From Sphaerisporangium sp040685555 (GTDB lineage Bacteria > Actinomycetota > Actinomycetes > Streptosporangiales > Streptosporangiaceae): DNA of 64,000 bases. Below the pieces are notes generated by a model. The model saw nothing but the letters and a program-made list of their open reading frames with translations. It ran no database searches and was not told where the DNA came from. The stretch is from positions 1-64,000 of the forward strand of contig NZ_JBFBIK010000020.1 of the NCBI RefSeq assembly GCF_040685555.1, in the 5' to 3' direction. Position numbers and translations under genes: made by a program. Shown piece by piece: positions 8,709-17,547 of this stretch; the first letter of the stretch is position 1, and each line of letters opens with the position of its first letter.

Positions 8709-8740
8709 ATACATCCATTACGTGACAGCTTGGAATGTAT
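8709..8740. promoter_or_regulatory. Candidate TetR operator between surE and tetR
   Basis: ATACATCCA (8709-8717) and TGGAATGTAT (8731-8740) form an inverted repeat with one extra base in the right arm. It overlaps the TetR start codon and the surE upstream region, as expected for autoregulation and control of the divergent gene. Confidence 0.45.
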
Positions 8741-9304
8741 ATGGACGTGAATGTCAAGGGAAGACCGCGTGACCCCCAGGTGAATGTTCGGGTATCGCGG
8801 GCGGTGCCTGAATTGTTGCGCGAGGTCGGTTACCAGCAGATGACCGTCGAGGCGATCGCGCGCAGGGCCGGGGTGAGCAGGCCCGCCATCTACCGCCGCT
8901 GGCGGTCCAAGGCCGACATCGTGCTCCATGTGCTCTTCGAACACGCCGAGTCCGGCGGCTTCCCCCCTCCCACCGGCGATCTCCGGGCGGACCTGCACGC
9001 CTGGGTGCGGGCGCTGCTGGCCCGGTTGCGACGTCCCGAGATGGCCGCCGCCTACGTCGGCCTGATGGCGGACCTGCGGGACAGAAGGGGGTTCTCCGTC
9101 GAGCTGGTGTGGCCGGGGCGCGAGCACCTCGCCGGAACGCTCGCCCGGGGCGGGGCCAGGCCCGAGGCCGACACCGAGGTGTTCTTCGAGCTGCTCGTCG
9201 GCTCCGTCTTCCTGCGGCTGGCGGGCGGTGGTCCGGTGGACGATCCGGCGTACCAAGAACGGCTCACCGATCTGCTCTTCCACGCGGTGGCGGAGACCAC
9301 CTAG
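8735..9304 (+). CDS. TetR-family transcriptional regulator
   Basis: A 189-residue regulator. An N-terminal TetR helix-turn-helix is clear: MTVEAIARRAGVSRPAIYRRWRSK is the recognition unit at about residues 35-58. The C-terminal half is a typical TetR ligand-binding domain (TetR_C_11-like, ending LTDLLFHAVAETT). ATG 8735 or 8741 lacks a Shine-Dalgarno, so the transcript may be leaderless. Its position suggests control of surE and itself. Confidence 0.88.
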   Translation: MYMDVNVKGRPRDPQVNVRVSRAVPELLREVGYQQMTVEAIARRAGVSRPAIYRRWRSKADIVLHVLFEHAESGGFPPPTGDLRADLHAWVRALLARLRRPEMAAAYVGLMADLRDRRGFSVELVWPGREHLAGTLARGGARPEADTEVFFELLVGSVFLRLAGGGPVDDPAYQERLTDLLFHAVAETT

Positions 9305-9460
9305 GAGCGTGTGAGTCACAGCGGCCCCACCTGCACCGATCGATCGCAAGCCATTCGACCCTCTGTCGCTTTGGCCTGTTCACATCTGGTTCAGCCGCTC
9401 TTGCCAACCTGCCTGCGTAGCCGGAGCCAAGATCTCTCCGGCGGGATGGAAAGGCAAGAC

Positions 9461-11200
9461 ATGGGCCACGGGCACGATCACCCTCACGATCACTCTCATG
9501 CTCACCCGCACGACCACTCTCACGGCGACGAGCACGCCCATGACCAGGGCGAGATGTCGCCGGTCGTGGACATGTCGGTACCCGATGCCGAGCTCTCCCC
9601 CGGGCAGCTCTCGCGGCGCACGATGTTCCGGCGCGCGGGCCTGCTGGGCGCCGGCCTGACCGCCGCGGGCGTCCTCGGCACGCAGGGCGAGGCCGCCGCC
9701 GCGACCCCGCAGCGTGTGCAGCACAACTCCGAGCCGCGCGACGGCTACCTGTGGCTCGCGGGCGACCACCACATCCACACCCAGTACAGCTCCGACGGCA
9801 TGTACAAGGTGAGCAACCACGTCAGGCACGCCAACGCGTACGGGCTCGACTGGATGGTCATCACCGACCACGGCAGCGTCGCCCACGCCAAGATCGGCGT
9901 CGACAAGGTCAACCCCGACATCGTCGCCGCTCGCGAGATCGTCAAGGACACCCTGGTCTTCCAGGGGCTGGAGTGGAACATCCCGGCCGCCGAGCACGGC
10001 ACGGTCTTCGTGGCCCCCGGCCGCAACGAGCTCGCCACCCTCAAGGAGTTCGAGAACTCCTTCGACGGCTCGGTCAAGAACGCGACGTCCAGCACCCCGC
10101 AGAACGAGGCCCTGGCCATCGCCGGGCTCAACTTCCTGGCCGACGCCGTGAAGAGGCGCCGTGTCGAGGCCGCGCTGTTCCTCGCCAACCACCCCGCCCG
10201 CAAGGGCCTGGACACCCCGCACGAGATCCGGGCGTGGCGGGACGCCGCCCCGGGCATCGCGGTGGGCATGGAAGGCGCGCCCGGCCACCAGGCCGCGGGC
10301 ATCGCCAAGCCGAACGGCGGAGGCTCCGGGCGCGGGTTCTACGACAACAGCCCGGGCGCCGACTCGTGGGCCTCGTACCCGCCCGAGAGCTACAAGACCT
10401 TCGGCGGCTTCGACTGGATGACCGCGACCGTCGGCGGCCTGTGGGACAGCCTGCTCGCCGAGGGCAAGAGCTGGTGGATCACCGCCAACTCCGACTCGCA
10501 CACGGTCTACGGTGACGCCAGCGCCTACGGTCCCGGTGACGCCTTCGACGCCAACGGCCAGCACAGCGACCCGATCTACAAGGGCACCCCGAGCCTGTCG
10601 AACGGCGACTTCTGGCCGGGCTTCTACAGCCGGACCCACGTCGGCGCCAAGGACTTCTCGTACACGGCCGTCATGGACGGCATCCGCGAGGGTCGCGTCT
10701 GGGTGGACCACGGCGGCCTGATCAGCGCCCTGGTCGTGCGTGCCCGGCAGACCGGCACGGGACAGCGCGGTGTGTCCCTCGGTGACACCCTGCACGTCCG
10801 CAAGGGCGCGAGGGTCGAGGTCTCCATCGAGATCACGCTCGCGAACCAGCCGAACTGGGCGCAGTTCATCCCGACGCTGGCCCGCGTGGACGTCATCCAG
10901 GGCGACGTCACCGGACCTGCCGCCAACAAGGACGTCTTCACGACCCCGGCCACCAAGGTCGTCAAGTCGTTCGAGGTCGGCAAGAACTCCGGCACGGTGA
11001 AGCTCACCTACCAGGTCGGCGCCGTGGACCGCCCTGTCTACGTACGCCTGCGCGGCACCGACGGCAACCGCGGCGCCGCCGGACTGCTCGGCGCGTCGGT
11101 CGACCCGGCGGGTCCCCGGATCGACGTCTTCGGCGACGCCGACCCCTGGAAGGACCTGTGGTTCTACAGCAACCCCATCTGGATCGTGCCGCGCGGATGA
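9461..11200 (+). CDS. Tat-exported PHP-domain metal-dependent phosphoesterase with His-rich N-terminus
   Basis: About 579 residues. The first 30 are a His/Asp-rich metal-binding head of HGHDH/HDHSH repeats, followed at about residues 53-84 by a twin-arginine signal (SRRTMFRRAGLLGAG, cleaved near GEAAAA). The PHP domain follows: AGDHHIHTQYSSDG and VITDHGS are metal-ligand motifs, with further His/Asp residues (NPDIV, ANHPARKG, NSDSHT). The enzyme probably hydrolyses phosphoesters outside the membrane using a di- or trinuclear metal site. Start ATG 9461 is chosen because GGAAAGG lies 6 bases upstream; ATG 9446 would add five residues. It is coupled to the next gene by an ATGA overlap. Confidence 0.85.
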   Translation: MGHGHDHPHDHSHAHPHDHSHGDEHAHDQGEMSPVVDMSVPDAELSPGQLSRRTMFRRAGLLGAGLTAAGVLGTQGEAAAATPQRVQHNSEPRDGYLWLAGDHHIHTQYSSDGMYKVSNHVRHANAYGLDWMVITDHGSVAHAKIGVDKVNPDIVAAREIVKDTLVFQGLEWNIPAAEHGTVFVAPGRNELATLKEFENSFDGSVKNATSSTPQNEALAIAGLNFLADAVKRRRVEAALFLANHPARKGLDTPHEIRAWRDAAPGIAVGMEGAPGHQAAGIAKPNGGGSGRGFYDNSPGADSWASYPPESYKTFGGFDWMTATVGGLWDSLLAEGKSWWITANSDSHTVYGDASAYGPGDAFDANGQHSDPIYKGTPSLSNGDFWPGFYSRTHVGAKDFSYTAVMDGIREGRVWVDHGGLISALVVRARQTGTGQRGVSLGDTLHVRKGARVEVSIEITLANQPNWAQFIPTLARVDVIQGDVTGPAANKDVFTTPATKVVKSFEVGKNSGTVKLTYQVGAVDRPVYVRLRGTDGNRGAAGLLGASVDPAGPRIDVFGDADPWKDLWFYSNPIWIVPRG

Positions 11201-11748
11201 TCCTTGGACTGGACGCGGGCTCGCGGACGGTCACAGAAGCCGAGCATCTTCTCCATGACATGGTGAAGGTGCTCGGCCTTCCGGCCGGCACCGTGGGCTG
11301 CACGCACTTCGTACGAACCGCGACGGGCGCCCCGCACGTCGCCTGCTCGCTGGCCCTTCAGGCACTTCCTTCGGGAATTCCCGAGAACGTGGGCTCCGCG
11401 CTGGGCGACAGCCGTACCGGACCAAAGGACCTCGCGGAGGGCGCCGCGCTCGCGGCGGCCGAGCACGTCGCCGGAGCCGGCGGGCGGCTGGTCCTGTTCC
11501 CCGGCCACACCGAGCTGACCGGCACGCTCAGCGTCGCCGAGTTGCTGGCCGGTTCCTCGATCGACCAGGTCGTCGTGCTGGCACAGGCCGAGGAGCCGTC
11601 GCGGGACACGCTCGTCGTGACCAACGACCACGTACGGCCGCAGTGGCGCGACGGGCGTGTCACGCTGCTCACCATGCCCTCCCTGGGTGGCCGCCTCATG
11701 CCGGCCGAGGTGCCGAACCCCACGCCGTGCTGCGGCGACCACGGCTGA
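11197..11748 (+). CDS. Conserved hypothetical protein coupled to the PHP phosphoesterase
   Basis: A 183-residue soluble protein beginning MILGLDAGSRTV and ending PTPCCGDHG, with no signal peptide or TM helix. I do not recognise a family. ATG 11197 overlaps the PHP gene stop as ATGA, so it is translationally coupled. The C-terminal CCGDH could bind metal or be redox-active, but nothing else supports that. Confidence 0.7.
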   Translation: MILGLDAGSRTVTEAEHLLHDMVKVLGLPAGTVGCTHFVRTATGAPHVACSLALQALPSGIPENVGSALGDSRTGPKDLAEGAALAAAEHVAGAGGRLVLFPGHTELTGTLSVAELLAGSSIDQVVVLAQAEEPSRDTLVVTNDHVRPQWRDGRVTLLTMPSLGGRLMPAEVPNPTPCCGDHG

Positions 11749-11763
11749 AGGACCTGACCCCTC

Positions 11764-13026
11764 TCAGACCCGGCCTCCGGCGAGGTCCATGAGGCGGGAC
11801 AGGACGCGGTCGCCCGAGGCGCGGACGCCGTCGTGCTCCCACTCGTTGGTGACCCAGTAGCGCAGGTTGCCCACCGAGCGGGCCGTGCGCAGGGACAGCT
11901 CCGCGTCGACGTACATGTCGTCGTGGTAGATGATCGCGGCCACCGGCACCTCGTTGGCCGCGAGGCGCTCGGGGTCGTAGAGCGGCGGCCAGTCGTCCAT
12001 CTTCGCCAGGGCCTCGGCGGCCTCGCGGAAGGGACGCAGGCTGCCGATCTCGTCGAACATCCAGGGGTAGAACATCTCCCCGGTGAACAGCAGCGGGCCG
12101 GCGTCGGGCGCGAACTCGGGGAAGTCCCGCAGGGCGCGCTCGGCCGCCCACGCCGTCGCGACGTCCCCCTGGGCGTAGATGGCCTCCTGGAACACGCCGT
12201 ACAGCGGGTTGTCCGCGAAGCAGGTGAGCGCCATCACCTCGCGCAGGAACGCGTCGGCGAGCGCGGGGCCGTCCCACGCCTCCTCGAACAGCCAGTGCAG
12301 CCGCTCGGCGCCGTCGCCCATGCCGAGCGGCATGCCGAGGGTCTGCAGCCGTCGCACGGTCAGCCGGTCACCGTCGGGCAGGCGCACGTCGTTCGCCGCC
12401 AGGTGGTCGGCGACCGCGCGCACCGCGGCGACGTCCTCGGGATACCGGGCGTAGTAGCGCGCGACCTTGTCCTTCACCCGGGGGTACGTGCGCGCGTACA
12501 CCTCGTCGGCGGTCGCGGTGAGCCCGGCGAGGCCGCCGGTCACGTAGCAGGCGCGCAGGCCTTCGGGTGCCCGAGAGAGGTACGTCAGGGTCAGGAAGCC
12601 GCCGTAGCTCTGCCCGAGCGTGTCCCACGGGCGGTCCTTCGACAGCCGCCGGCGGATCAGCTCGGCGTCGGCCACGATGGAGTCGGCGCGGAAGTGCCGC
12701 AGGTACGGAGCCAGCCCCTCACCCAGACGCGCGGCCGTCGCGGCCGTGACGGGGGTGCTGCGGCCGGTTCCCCGCTGGTCGAGCAGCAGGACGCGATGCG
12801 TGCGCAGCGCGTGGGCCAGCCATCCGTCCGCCCGCACCGGACGGGGTGACTTGCCGCCGGGGCCGCCCTGCAGGAAGAGCAGCCAGGGCAGGTCGTCGCC
12901 GACCCGGCCAGGGTCCACGACCTCGCGGGCGAACACCGTGATCTCCGGACCGCCCTCCGGGGCGCCGTGGTCCAGCGGAACGCTGAAGTGGTGATCGGTG
13001 ACCGCCATCCCCGGCAGGTGGATCAT
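11764..13026 (-). CDS. Alpha/beta hydrolase, S33 proline iminopeptidase-like
   Basis: A 420-residue alpha/beta hydrolase of the prolyl aminopeptidase family, cleaving N-terminal proline or similar residues. LQGGPGGKS is the oxyanion HGGPG-type motif, DQRGTGRST the strand-4 motif, and GQSYGGF the nucleophile elbow with the catalytic Ser; the late NEWEHDG segment contains the probable catalytic His. Start ATG 13026 follows GGAAGGAA. It has no signal peptide and is convergent with the hypothetical gene at 11197, 15 bases away. Confidence 0.88.
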   Translation of the reverse strand: MIHLPGMAVTDHHFSVPLDHGAPEGGPEITVFAREVVDPGRVGDDLPWLLFLQGGPGGKSPRPVRADGWLAHALRTHRVLLLDQRGTGRSTPVTAATAARLGEGLAPYLRHFRADSIVADAELIRRRLSKDRPWDTLGQSYGGFLTLTYLSRAPEGLRACYVTGGLAGLTATADEVYARTYPRVKDKVARYYARYPEDVAAVRAVADHLAANDVRLPDGDRLTVRRLQTLGMPLGMGDGAERLHWLFEEAWDGPALADAFLREVMALTCFADNPLYGVFQEAIYAQGDVATAWAAERALRDFPEFAPDAGPLLFTGEMFYPWMFDEIGSLRPFREAAEALAKMDDWPPLYDPERLAANEVPVAAIIYHDDMYVDAELSLRTARSVGNLRYWVTNEWEHDGVRASGDRVLSRLMDLAGGRV

Positions 13027-13368
13027 GCGCTTCCTTCCCTCGGCCGTCCAGAACTGCCCAGCTTGTCACAGCCCCGCCCGCGCGCCGTGGACAAGGTGTA
13101 GCGGCCGGCGCCCGGGAAGCACACGCTCGTACGCGAGTGACGGTCAGCGTGGCGCCAGGGTAACGCTGGTGAAGGCCGCGACGATGCCTTCGAGCTGGAC
13201 GCGCGGTTCGGCGGGGGTGATCTCGGGGTCGAGCAGCGCGCTGACGCATCGACGGCGCAGGGCGCGGTCGAGCACTCTCAGGTGCGACGTGATCCCGGTA
13301 GATTGCCGCGCGATTGCGAAGCCAGACCGGTAGTCACGCCGGAATATGCGAAGGTATGGTGATTGCTT
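13027..13368. other. Intergenic stretch with a possible decayed regulator tail
   Basis: The minus strand near 13144-13290 reads an open frame ending SVTLAPR with a weak resemblance to a regulator C-terminus but no start or DNA-binding part. Nothing firm can be called; the right end holds the leader of the helix-turn-helix/Mop gene. Confidence 0.3.
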
Positions 13369-13779
13369 GTGACGACGTTTCGGATCAGCGAGGCGGCCGC
13401 TCTGCTCGGGGTCAGCCCCGACACGGTCCGGCGGTGGGTCGACGCCGGACGGCTCACAGCCCAGCGGGACGAGCACGGCCACCGCATGGTTGACGGCACC
13501 GATCTGGCCGCGTTCGCGCGCTCCCAGGTCGAGGTCGTGAACGGCTCCGGCCAGTCCTCGGCGCGCAACCGTTTCCGCGGGATCGTGACCGAGGTGATCA
13601 AGGACGCGGTGATGGCCCAGGTGGAGATCGCCGCCGGGCCGTACCGCGTGGTCTCGCTGATGAGCCGTCAGGCCGTGGACGAGCTGGGTCTGGAGCCGGG
13701 AGTGGTGGCGGTCGCCGTGATCAAGTCCACCAACGTCGTCGTGGAGATCCCCGACCACGCTCGCACAGCGAGTCAGTAA
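13369..13779 (+). CDS. Helix-turn-helix / Mop (TOBE) molybdate-responsive protein
   Basis: A 136-residue two-domain protein. Residues about 1-52 are a MerR/excisionase-type helix-turn-helix (FRISEAAALLGVSPDTVRRW); about 66-131 are a Mop/TOBE domain (NRFRGIVTEV...VVAVAVIKSTNVVVEI) that binds molybdate. The start is GTG 13369, giving the usual MTTFRISEAA opening; an in-frame TTG two codons upstream is less likely. It lies 10 bases before modA and probably senses molybdate to regulate the operon, a role that ModE plays elsewhere. Confidence 0.87.
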   Translation: MTTFRISEAAALLGVSPDTVRRWVDAGRLTAQRDEHGHRMVDGTDLAAFARSQVEVVNGSGQSSARNRFRGIVTEVIKDAVMAQVEIAAGPYRVVSLMSRQAVDELGLEPGVVAVAVIKSTNVVVEIPDHARTASQ

Positions 13780-13789
13780 GGAGCACTTG

Positions 13790-14590
13790 TTGTTCAGGCG
13801 TGTTTCCCTGCGGGCCGCCGCGCTCCCCCTCGCCCTCGCACTCGCCGCCGGCCTCGCCGGATGCGGCTCCAGCGACCCGGCCACCCCCGCGACCGCTTCC
13901 TCCTCCGGCTCCAGTGGGGCCACGACGCTGACGGTGTTCGCCGCCGCCTCGCTGACCGGGACCTTCACCGAGCTGGGCAAGACGTTCGAGGCCGCCCACC
14001 CGGGCACGTCGGTGAAGTTCAACTTCGGATCCAGCGCCACCCTGGCCCAGCAGATCACCCAGGGCGCCCCGGCGGACGTGTTCGCCGCCGCCAGCCCCGC
14101 CACGATGAAGACCGTCACCGACGCGTCGGCGGCCACCGCTCCGACGACGTTCGTGCGCAACAAGCTCCAGATCGCCGTCCCGCCCGACAATCCGGCCAAG
14201 GTGGACGAGCTGAAGGACCTGTCCGACGCCAAGGTCAAGGTCGCCCTGTGCGCCGAGCAGGTGCCCTGCGGCGCCGCAGCGGTCAAGGCCCTGGACGCGG
14301 CGGGGCTGAAGGTCACCCCGGTCACCTACGAGCAGGACGTCAAGGCCACCCTGACCAAGGTCGAACTCGGCGAGGTCGACGCCGCGCTGGTCTACAAGAC
14401 CGACGTGCTGGCGGCCGGGGGCAAGGTCACCGGCATCGCCTTCCCCGAGGCCGACAAGGCGATCAACGACTATCCGATCGCCGCCCTGTCCAAGGCCCCC
14501 GCGCCCGACCTGGCCAAGCAGTTCGTCGACCTGATCCTGTCGTCCCCGGGCAGGGACGTGCTGACCAAGGCCGGCTTCGAGGGCCCCTGA
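13790..14590 (+). CDS. modA: Molybdate ABC transporter substrate-binding lipoprotein ModA
   Basis: A 266-residue periplasmic-type binding protein anchored as a lipoprotein: a hydrophobic signal then the lipobox LAGC followed by GSS. TVFAAASLTGTFTELG is the ModA opening with the Ser that contacts the oxyanion, and NFGSSATLAQQI and GAPADVFAAA are further ligand segments. The TTG start at 13790 is 6 bases after AAGGAG; a TTG one codon earlier is the alternative. It is followed by modB after 5 bases. Confidence 0.93.
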   Translation: MFRRVSLRAAALPLALALAAGLAGCGSSDPATPATASSSGSSGATTLTVFAAASLTGTFTELGKTFEAAHPGTSVKFNFGSSATLAQQITQGAPADVFAAASPATMKTVTDASAATAPTTFVRNKLQIAVPPDNPAKVDELKDLSDAKVKVALCAEQVPCGAAAVKALDAAGLKVTPVTYEQDVKATLTKVELGEVDAALVYKTDVLAAGGKVTGIAFPEADKAINDYPIAALSKAPAPDLAKQFVDLILSSPGRDVLTKAGFEGP

Positions 14591-14595
14591 CCGGC

Positions 14596-15444
14596 ATGAC
14601 ACCGTCCGCGTCGTCGACCGGCCGGGGCGGCGCGCGGCGCGGCCCCGGCCCGGCGGGCGTCGTGGCGGGCCGCATCCCCTGGGCGCTGGTCGCGCCCGCC
14701 GCGCTCGGCATGGTCTTCCTGGTGCTCCCCCTGGCCGGGTTGCTCATCCGCGCTCCCTGGTCCACGCTGGCCGAGCGGCTGGCCGAGCCGCAGGTGCTGG
14801 AGGCGCTGCGCCTGTCACTGGTGACCGCGACCCTCGCCACCCTGATCTGCCTGCTCCTCGGTGTGCCGCTGGCCTGGCTGCTGGCGCGCGTCACCTTCCC
14901 CGCCCGGCGCCTGGTACGGGCGCTGATCACCGTCCCGCTCGTGCTGCCCCCGGTGGTCGGAGGCGTCGCGCTGCTGCTGGTGCTCGGGCGGCGCGGTCTG
15001 GTGGGTCAGTGGCTGGAGGCGGCCTTCGGCATCAGCCTGCCCTTCACCACCGCCGGGGTCGTGCTCGCCGAGGCGTTCGTCGCGATGCCGTTCCTGGTCA
15101 TCAGCGTCGAGGGCGCGCTGCGCGCCGCCGACCTGCGCCTGGAGGAGGCCGCGGCCACCCTGGGCGCGTCGCGCTGGATCACCTTCCGCCGCGTCACCCT
15201 GCCGCTGGTCGCCCCGGGCATCGTGGCCGGCGCCGTGCTGTGCTGGGCCCGGGCGCTCGGCGAGTTCGGCGCCACCATCACCTTCGCCGGCAACTTCCCC
15301 GGCCGCACCCAGACGATGCCGCTGGCGGTCTACCTGGCCCTGGAGACCGAGCCGGAGGCCGCGATCGTCCTCAGCCTCCTGCTGCTCGCCGTATCTGTGA
15401 TCATCCTGGCCAGCCTGCGCGACAGGTGGGCGACCAGCCCATGA
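14596..15444 (+). CDS. modB: Molybdate ABC transporter permease ModB
   Basis: A 282-residue inner-membrane permease with about six TM helices. LRLEEAAATLGASRW is the EAA loop that contacts the ATPase, and RALGEFGATITFAGNFPGRTQTMPLAVY is reduced here to its recognisable parts, GEFGAT and FPGRTQT, both typical of ModB. The ATG at 14596 follows the modA stop; the stop overlaps the modC start as ATGA. Confidence 0.92.
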   Translation: MTPSASSTGRGGARRGPGPAGVVAGRIPWALVAPAALGMVFLVLPLAGLLIRAPWSTLAERLAEPQVLEALRLSLVTATLATLICLLLGVPLAWLLARVTFPARRLVRALITVPLVLPPVVGGVALLLVLGRRGLVGQWLEAAFGISLPFTTAGVVLAEAFVAMPFLVISVEGALRAADLRLEEAAATLGASRWITFRRVTLPLVAPGIVAGAVLCWARALGEFGATITFAGNFPGRTQTMPLAVYLALETEPEAAIVLSLLLLAVSVIILASLRDRWATSP

Positions 15445-16472
15445 CCCTGCACGCGCGCCTGGTCGTCGACCGTCCCGGCTTCCGCCTGGACATCGGCTTC
15501 ACCGTCGCCGCCGGGCAGGTCGTGGCCCTGCTCGGGCCCAACGGCGCCGGCAAGTCCACCGCCCTGCGCGCCCTCGCCGGGCTCGTCGGCCTGTCCGACG
15601 GGCACATCATCCTGGATGACGGGCCCCTGCACACCCTGGCGGCCGAGCGCCGTCCGATCGGCATGGTCTTCCAGGACTACCTGCTGTTCCCGCACCTGTC
15701 GGCCCTGGACAACGTGGCCTTCGGCCTGCGATGCCACGGCGCGTCCAAGCCCGACGCGCGCCGCCGGGCGGCCGAGTGGCTGGAGCGCGTGGGCCTCGCC
15801 GAACACGCGCGCGCCAGGCCCCGGCAGCTGTCCGGCGGGCAGGCGCAGCGGGTGGCGCTGGCCCGCGCCCTGGCCGTCGAGCCGCGCCTGCTGCTCCTGG
15901 ACGAGCCGCTGGCCGCCCTTGACGCCCGCACCCGGCTCGACATCCGCGCCCAGCTCCGCCACCACCTGGCCGACTTCGACGGCGCGACCGTGCTGGTCAC
16001 CCACGACCCGCTGGAGGCGATGGTGCTCGCCGACCGGCTGATCGTCATCGAGAACGGCGCCATCGTGCAGGAGGGCACCCCGAGCGAGGTCGCCCGCCGC
16101 CCGCGCACCGACTACGTCGCCCGCCTGGTGGGCCTCAACCTGCATCGCGGTTTCGCCGCCGACCGGCAGGTCAAGGTGGGCGAGGTGCTGTTCAGCGTCG
16201 CCGAGCAAGCGTCCGGCCCGGTGTTCGTCGCGTTCTCTCCCGCCGCGGTGGCCCTGTACAGGACCCGCCCGGACGGTTCGCCGCGCAACCTGTGGCAGGC
16301 CCGCATCCAGGGCATCGAACGGCACGGCGACAACGTCCGCGTCCACCTGGACGGGCCGATCACCGCCTCCGCCGACATCACGCCCGCCGCCGTCGCCGAG
16401 CTGGACCTCACCCCCGGCCAGCGGATATGGGCCGCGGTCAAGGCCACGGAAACCCACGCCTACCCGGCATAG
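15441..16472 (+). CDS. modC: Molybdate ABC transporter ATP-binding protein ModC
   Basis: A 343-residue ATPase. Walker A is GPNGAGKST, the Q-loop VFQDYLLFPH, the ABC signature LSGGQAQRVAL, Walker B LLLLDEPL and the switch His VTHD. The C-terminal 110 residues form a TOBE/Mop regulatory domain (NLWQARIQGIERHGDNVRVHL), which marks ModC among ABC ATPases. Start ATG 15441 overlaps the modB stop. Last gene of the molybdate operon. Confidence 0.93.
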   Translation: MTLHARLVVDRPGFRLDIGFTVAAGQVVALLGPNGAGKSTALRALAGLVGLSDGHIILDDGPLHTLAAERRPIGMVFQDYLLFPHLSALDNVAFGLRCHGASKPDARRRAAEWLERVGLAEHARARPRQLSGGQAQRVALARALAVEPRLLLLDEPLAALDARTRLDIRAQLRHHLADFDGATVLVTHDPLEAMVLADRLIVIENGAIVQEGTPSEVARRPRTDYVARLVGLNLHRGFAADRQVKVGEVLFSVAEQASGPVFVAFSPAAVALYRTRPDGSPRNLWQARIQGIERHGDNVRVHLDGPITASADITPAAVAELDLTPGQRIWAAVKATETHAYPA

Positions 16473-16529
16473 GCACAGGTCAGGATAAATGCAGATGTGC
16501 TCCGGGAGCCGGATCTCTAGGTTGGCCGC

Positions 16530-17294
16530 ATGACTATTTCTCATGATGTGGCCGGGAGCGGCCCGGCGGTGGTCCTGCTGCACTCCACGGTGTGCGACCG
16601 GCGGATGTGGGATCCGCAAATGGCGGCCCTGGTCGACGCCGGCCATCGCGTGGTCCGCTGCGACCTGCGGGGCTTCGGCGAGACCCCCATGCCGGACCGG
16701 CCGTACAACGATGCCCAGGACGTCACAGACCTCATGGATCTGCTCGGCATCGAGCACGCGGCGCTGATCGGGGCGTCAGGTGGTGGCCGGGTCGCGCTGG
16801 AGATCGCGGCCCGATGGCCGAAGCGGGTGACCTCGCTGGCGCTGCTGTGCACCGCGCTTCGGGGGCACGAGCCCAGCGCCGAGCTCAGGGCGTTCGGCGA
16901 GCGCGAGGACACGCTGCTCGAAGCCGGTGACATCGCCGGGGCGACCGAGCTCAACGTGGAAACCTGCATCGGCCCCCACGCCGACGAGGCGACCCGGGAG
17001 AAGGTACGCCAGATGCAGAGCCACGCCTTCGAGGTGCAACTGGCCGCCGCCGAGGAATTCGGGCCGATCAGGGCCGAGACCGATCTTTCCGCCATCACCG
17101 CCCATACCCTGCTCATCTCCAGCAGCCACGACATCGCGGACTTCCGGCAGATCGCCGTCCGGCTGTCGGACGAGCTCGCCGACGCCCGTCACCTCGAACT
17201 CCCCTGGGCAGGCCACCTGCCCAGCATGGAACGCCCCGACGAGCTGAACCCGGTGCTGATCGACTTCCTGCGCGAGACACCCGCCGCAGGCTGA
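16530..17294 (+). CDS. Alpha/beta hydrolase
   Basis: A 254-residue single-domain hydrolase. VVLLHSTVCDRRMW is the oxyanion region, DLRGFGETP strand 4, GASGGGRVAL the nucleophile elbow, and WAGHLPSMERP carries the catalytic His. The LHST in place of the usual LHG and the small size are like 3-oxoadipate enol-lactonase-type esterases, but the substrate is unknown. Start ATG 16530 lies 57 bases after modC, so co-transcription is possible though it need not be related. Confidence 0.85.
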   Translation: MTISHDVAGSGPAVVLLHSTVCDRRMWDPQMAALVDAGHRVVRCDLRGFGETPMPDRPYNDAQDVTDLMDLLGIEHAALIGASGGGRVALEIAARWPKRVTSLALLCTALRGHEPSAELRAFGEREDTLLEAGDIAGATELNVETCIGPHADEATREKVRQMQSHAFEVQLAAAEEFGPIRAETDLSAITAHTLLISSSHDIADFRQIAVRLSDELADARHLELPWAGHLPSMERPDELNPVLIDFLRETPAAG

Positions 17295-17380
17295 GCCGTT
17301 GGAAGCCCACAGGGCCTGGAGATGACTGTGGGCACCCCCCGTCAAGTGGAGGATGCCCAGGTCATCGGCCGGAGCCGTGG

Positions 17381-17454
17381 TGCGCCGCCAGGGACTCGAA
17401 CCCCGGACCCGCTGATTAAGAGTCAGCTGCTCTAACCAACTGAGCTAGCGGCGC
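17381..17454 (-). tRNA. tRNA-Lys (anticodon CTT)
   Basis: Read on the minus strand the acceptor 5' strand GCGCCGC (17454-17448) pairs with GCGGCGC next to the discriminator A; D-loop AGCTCAGTTGGTTAGAGC, anticodon stem-loop CTGACTCTTAATCAG with CTT, and T-loop GGTTCGAGTCC are all present. CCA is encoded at 17378-17380. It is a single tRNA in an intergenic region, a common integration target, but no attachment repeat was seen. Confidence 0.97.
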
Positions 17455-17547
17455 GGCATGGTCAAGATTAGCGCACCCTGTGGACCACTTCGCACCGATC
17501 AGGCAGGCTAGACTAGAACAACATTCGGGTTAAACACGGGAGCGCCG

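Noticed and set aside
13144..13290. Minus-strand frame looking like a regulator tail
   Set aside because: No start, no DNA-binding part, and only weak resemblance; left as an intergenic note.
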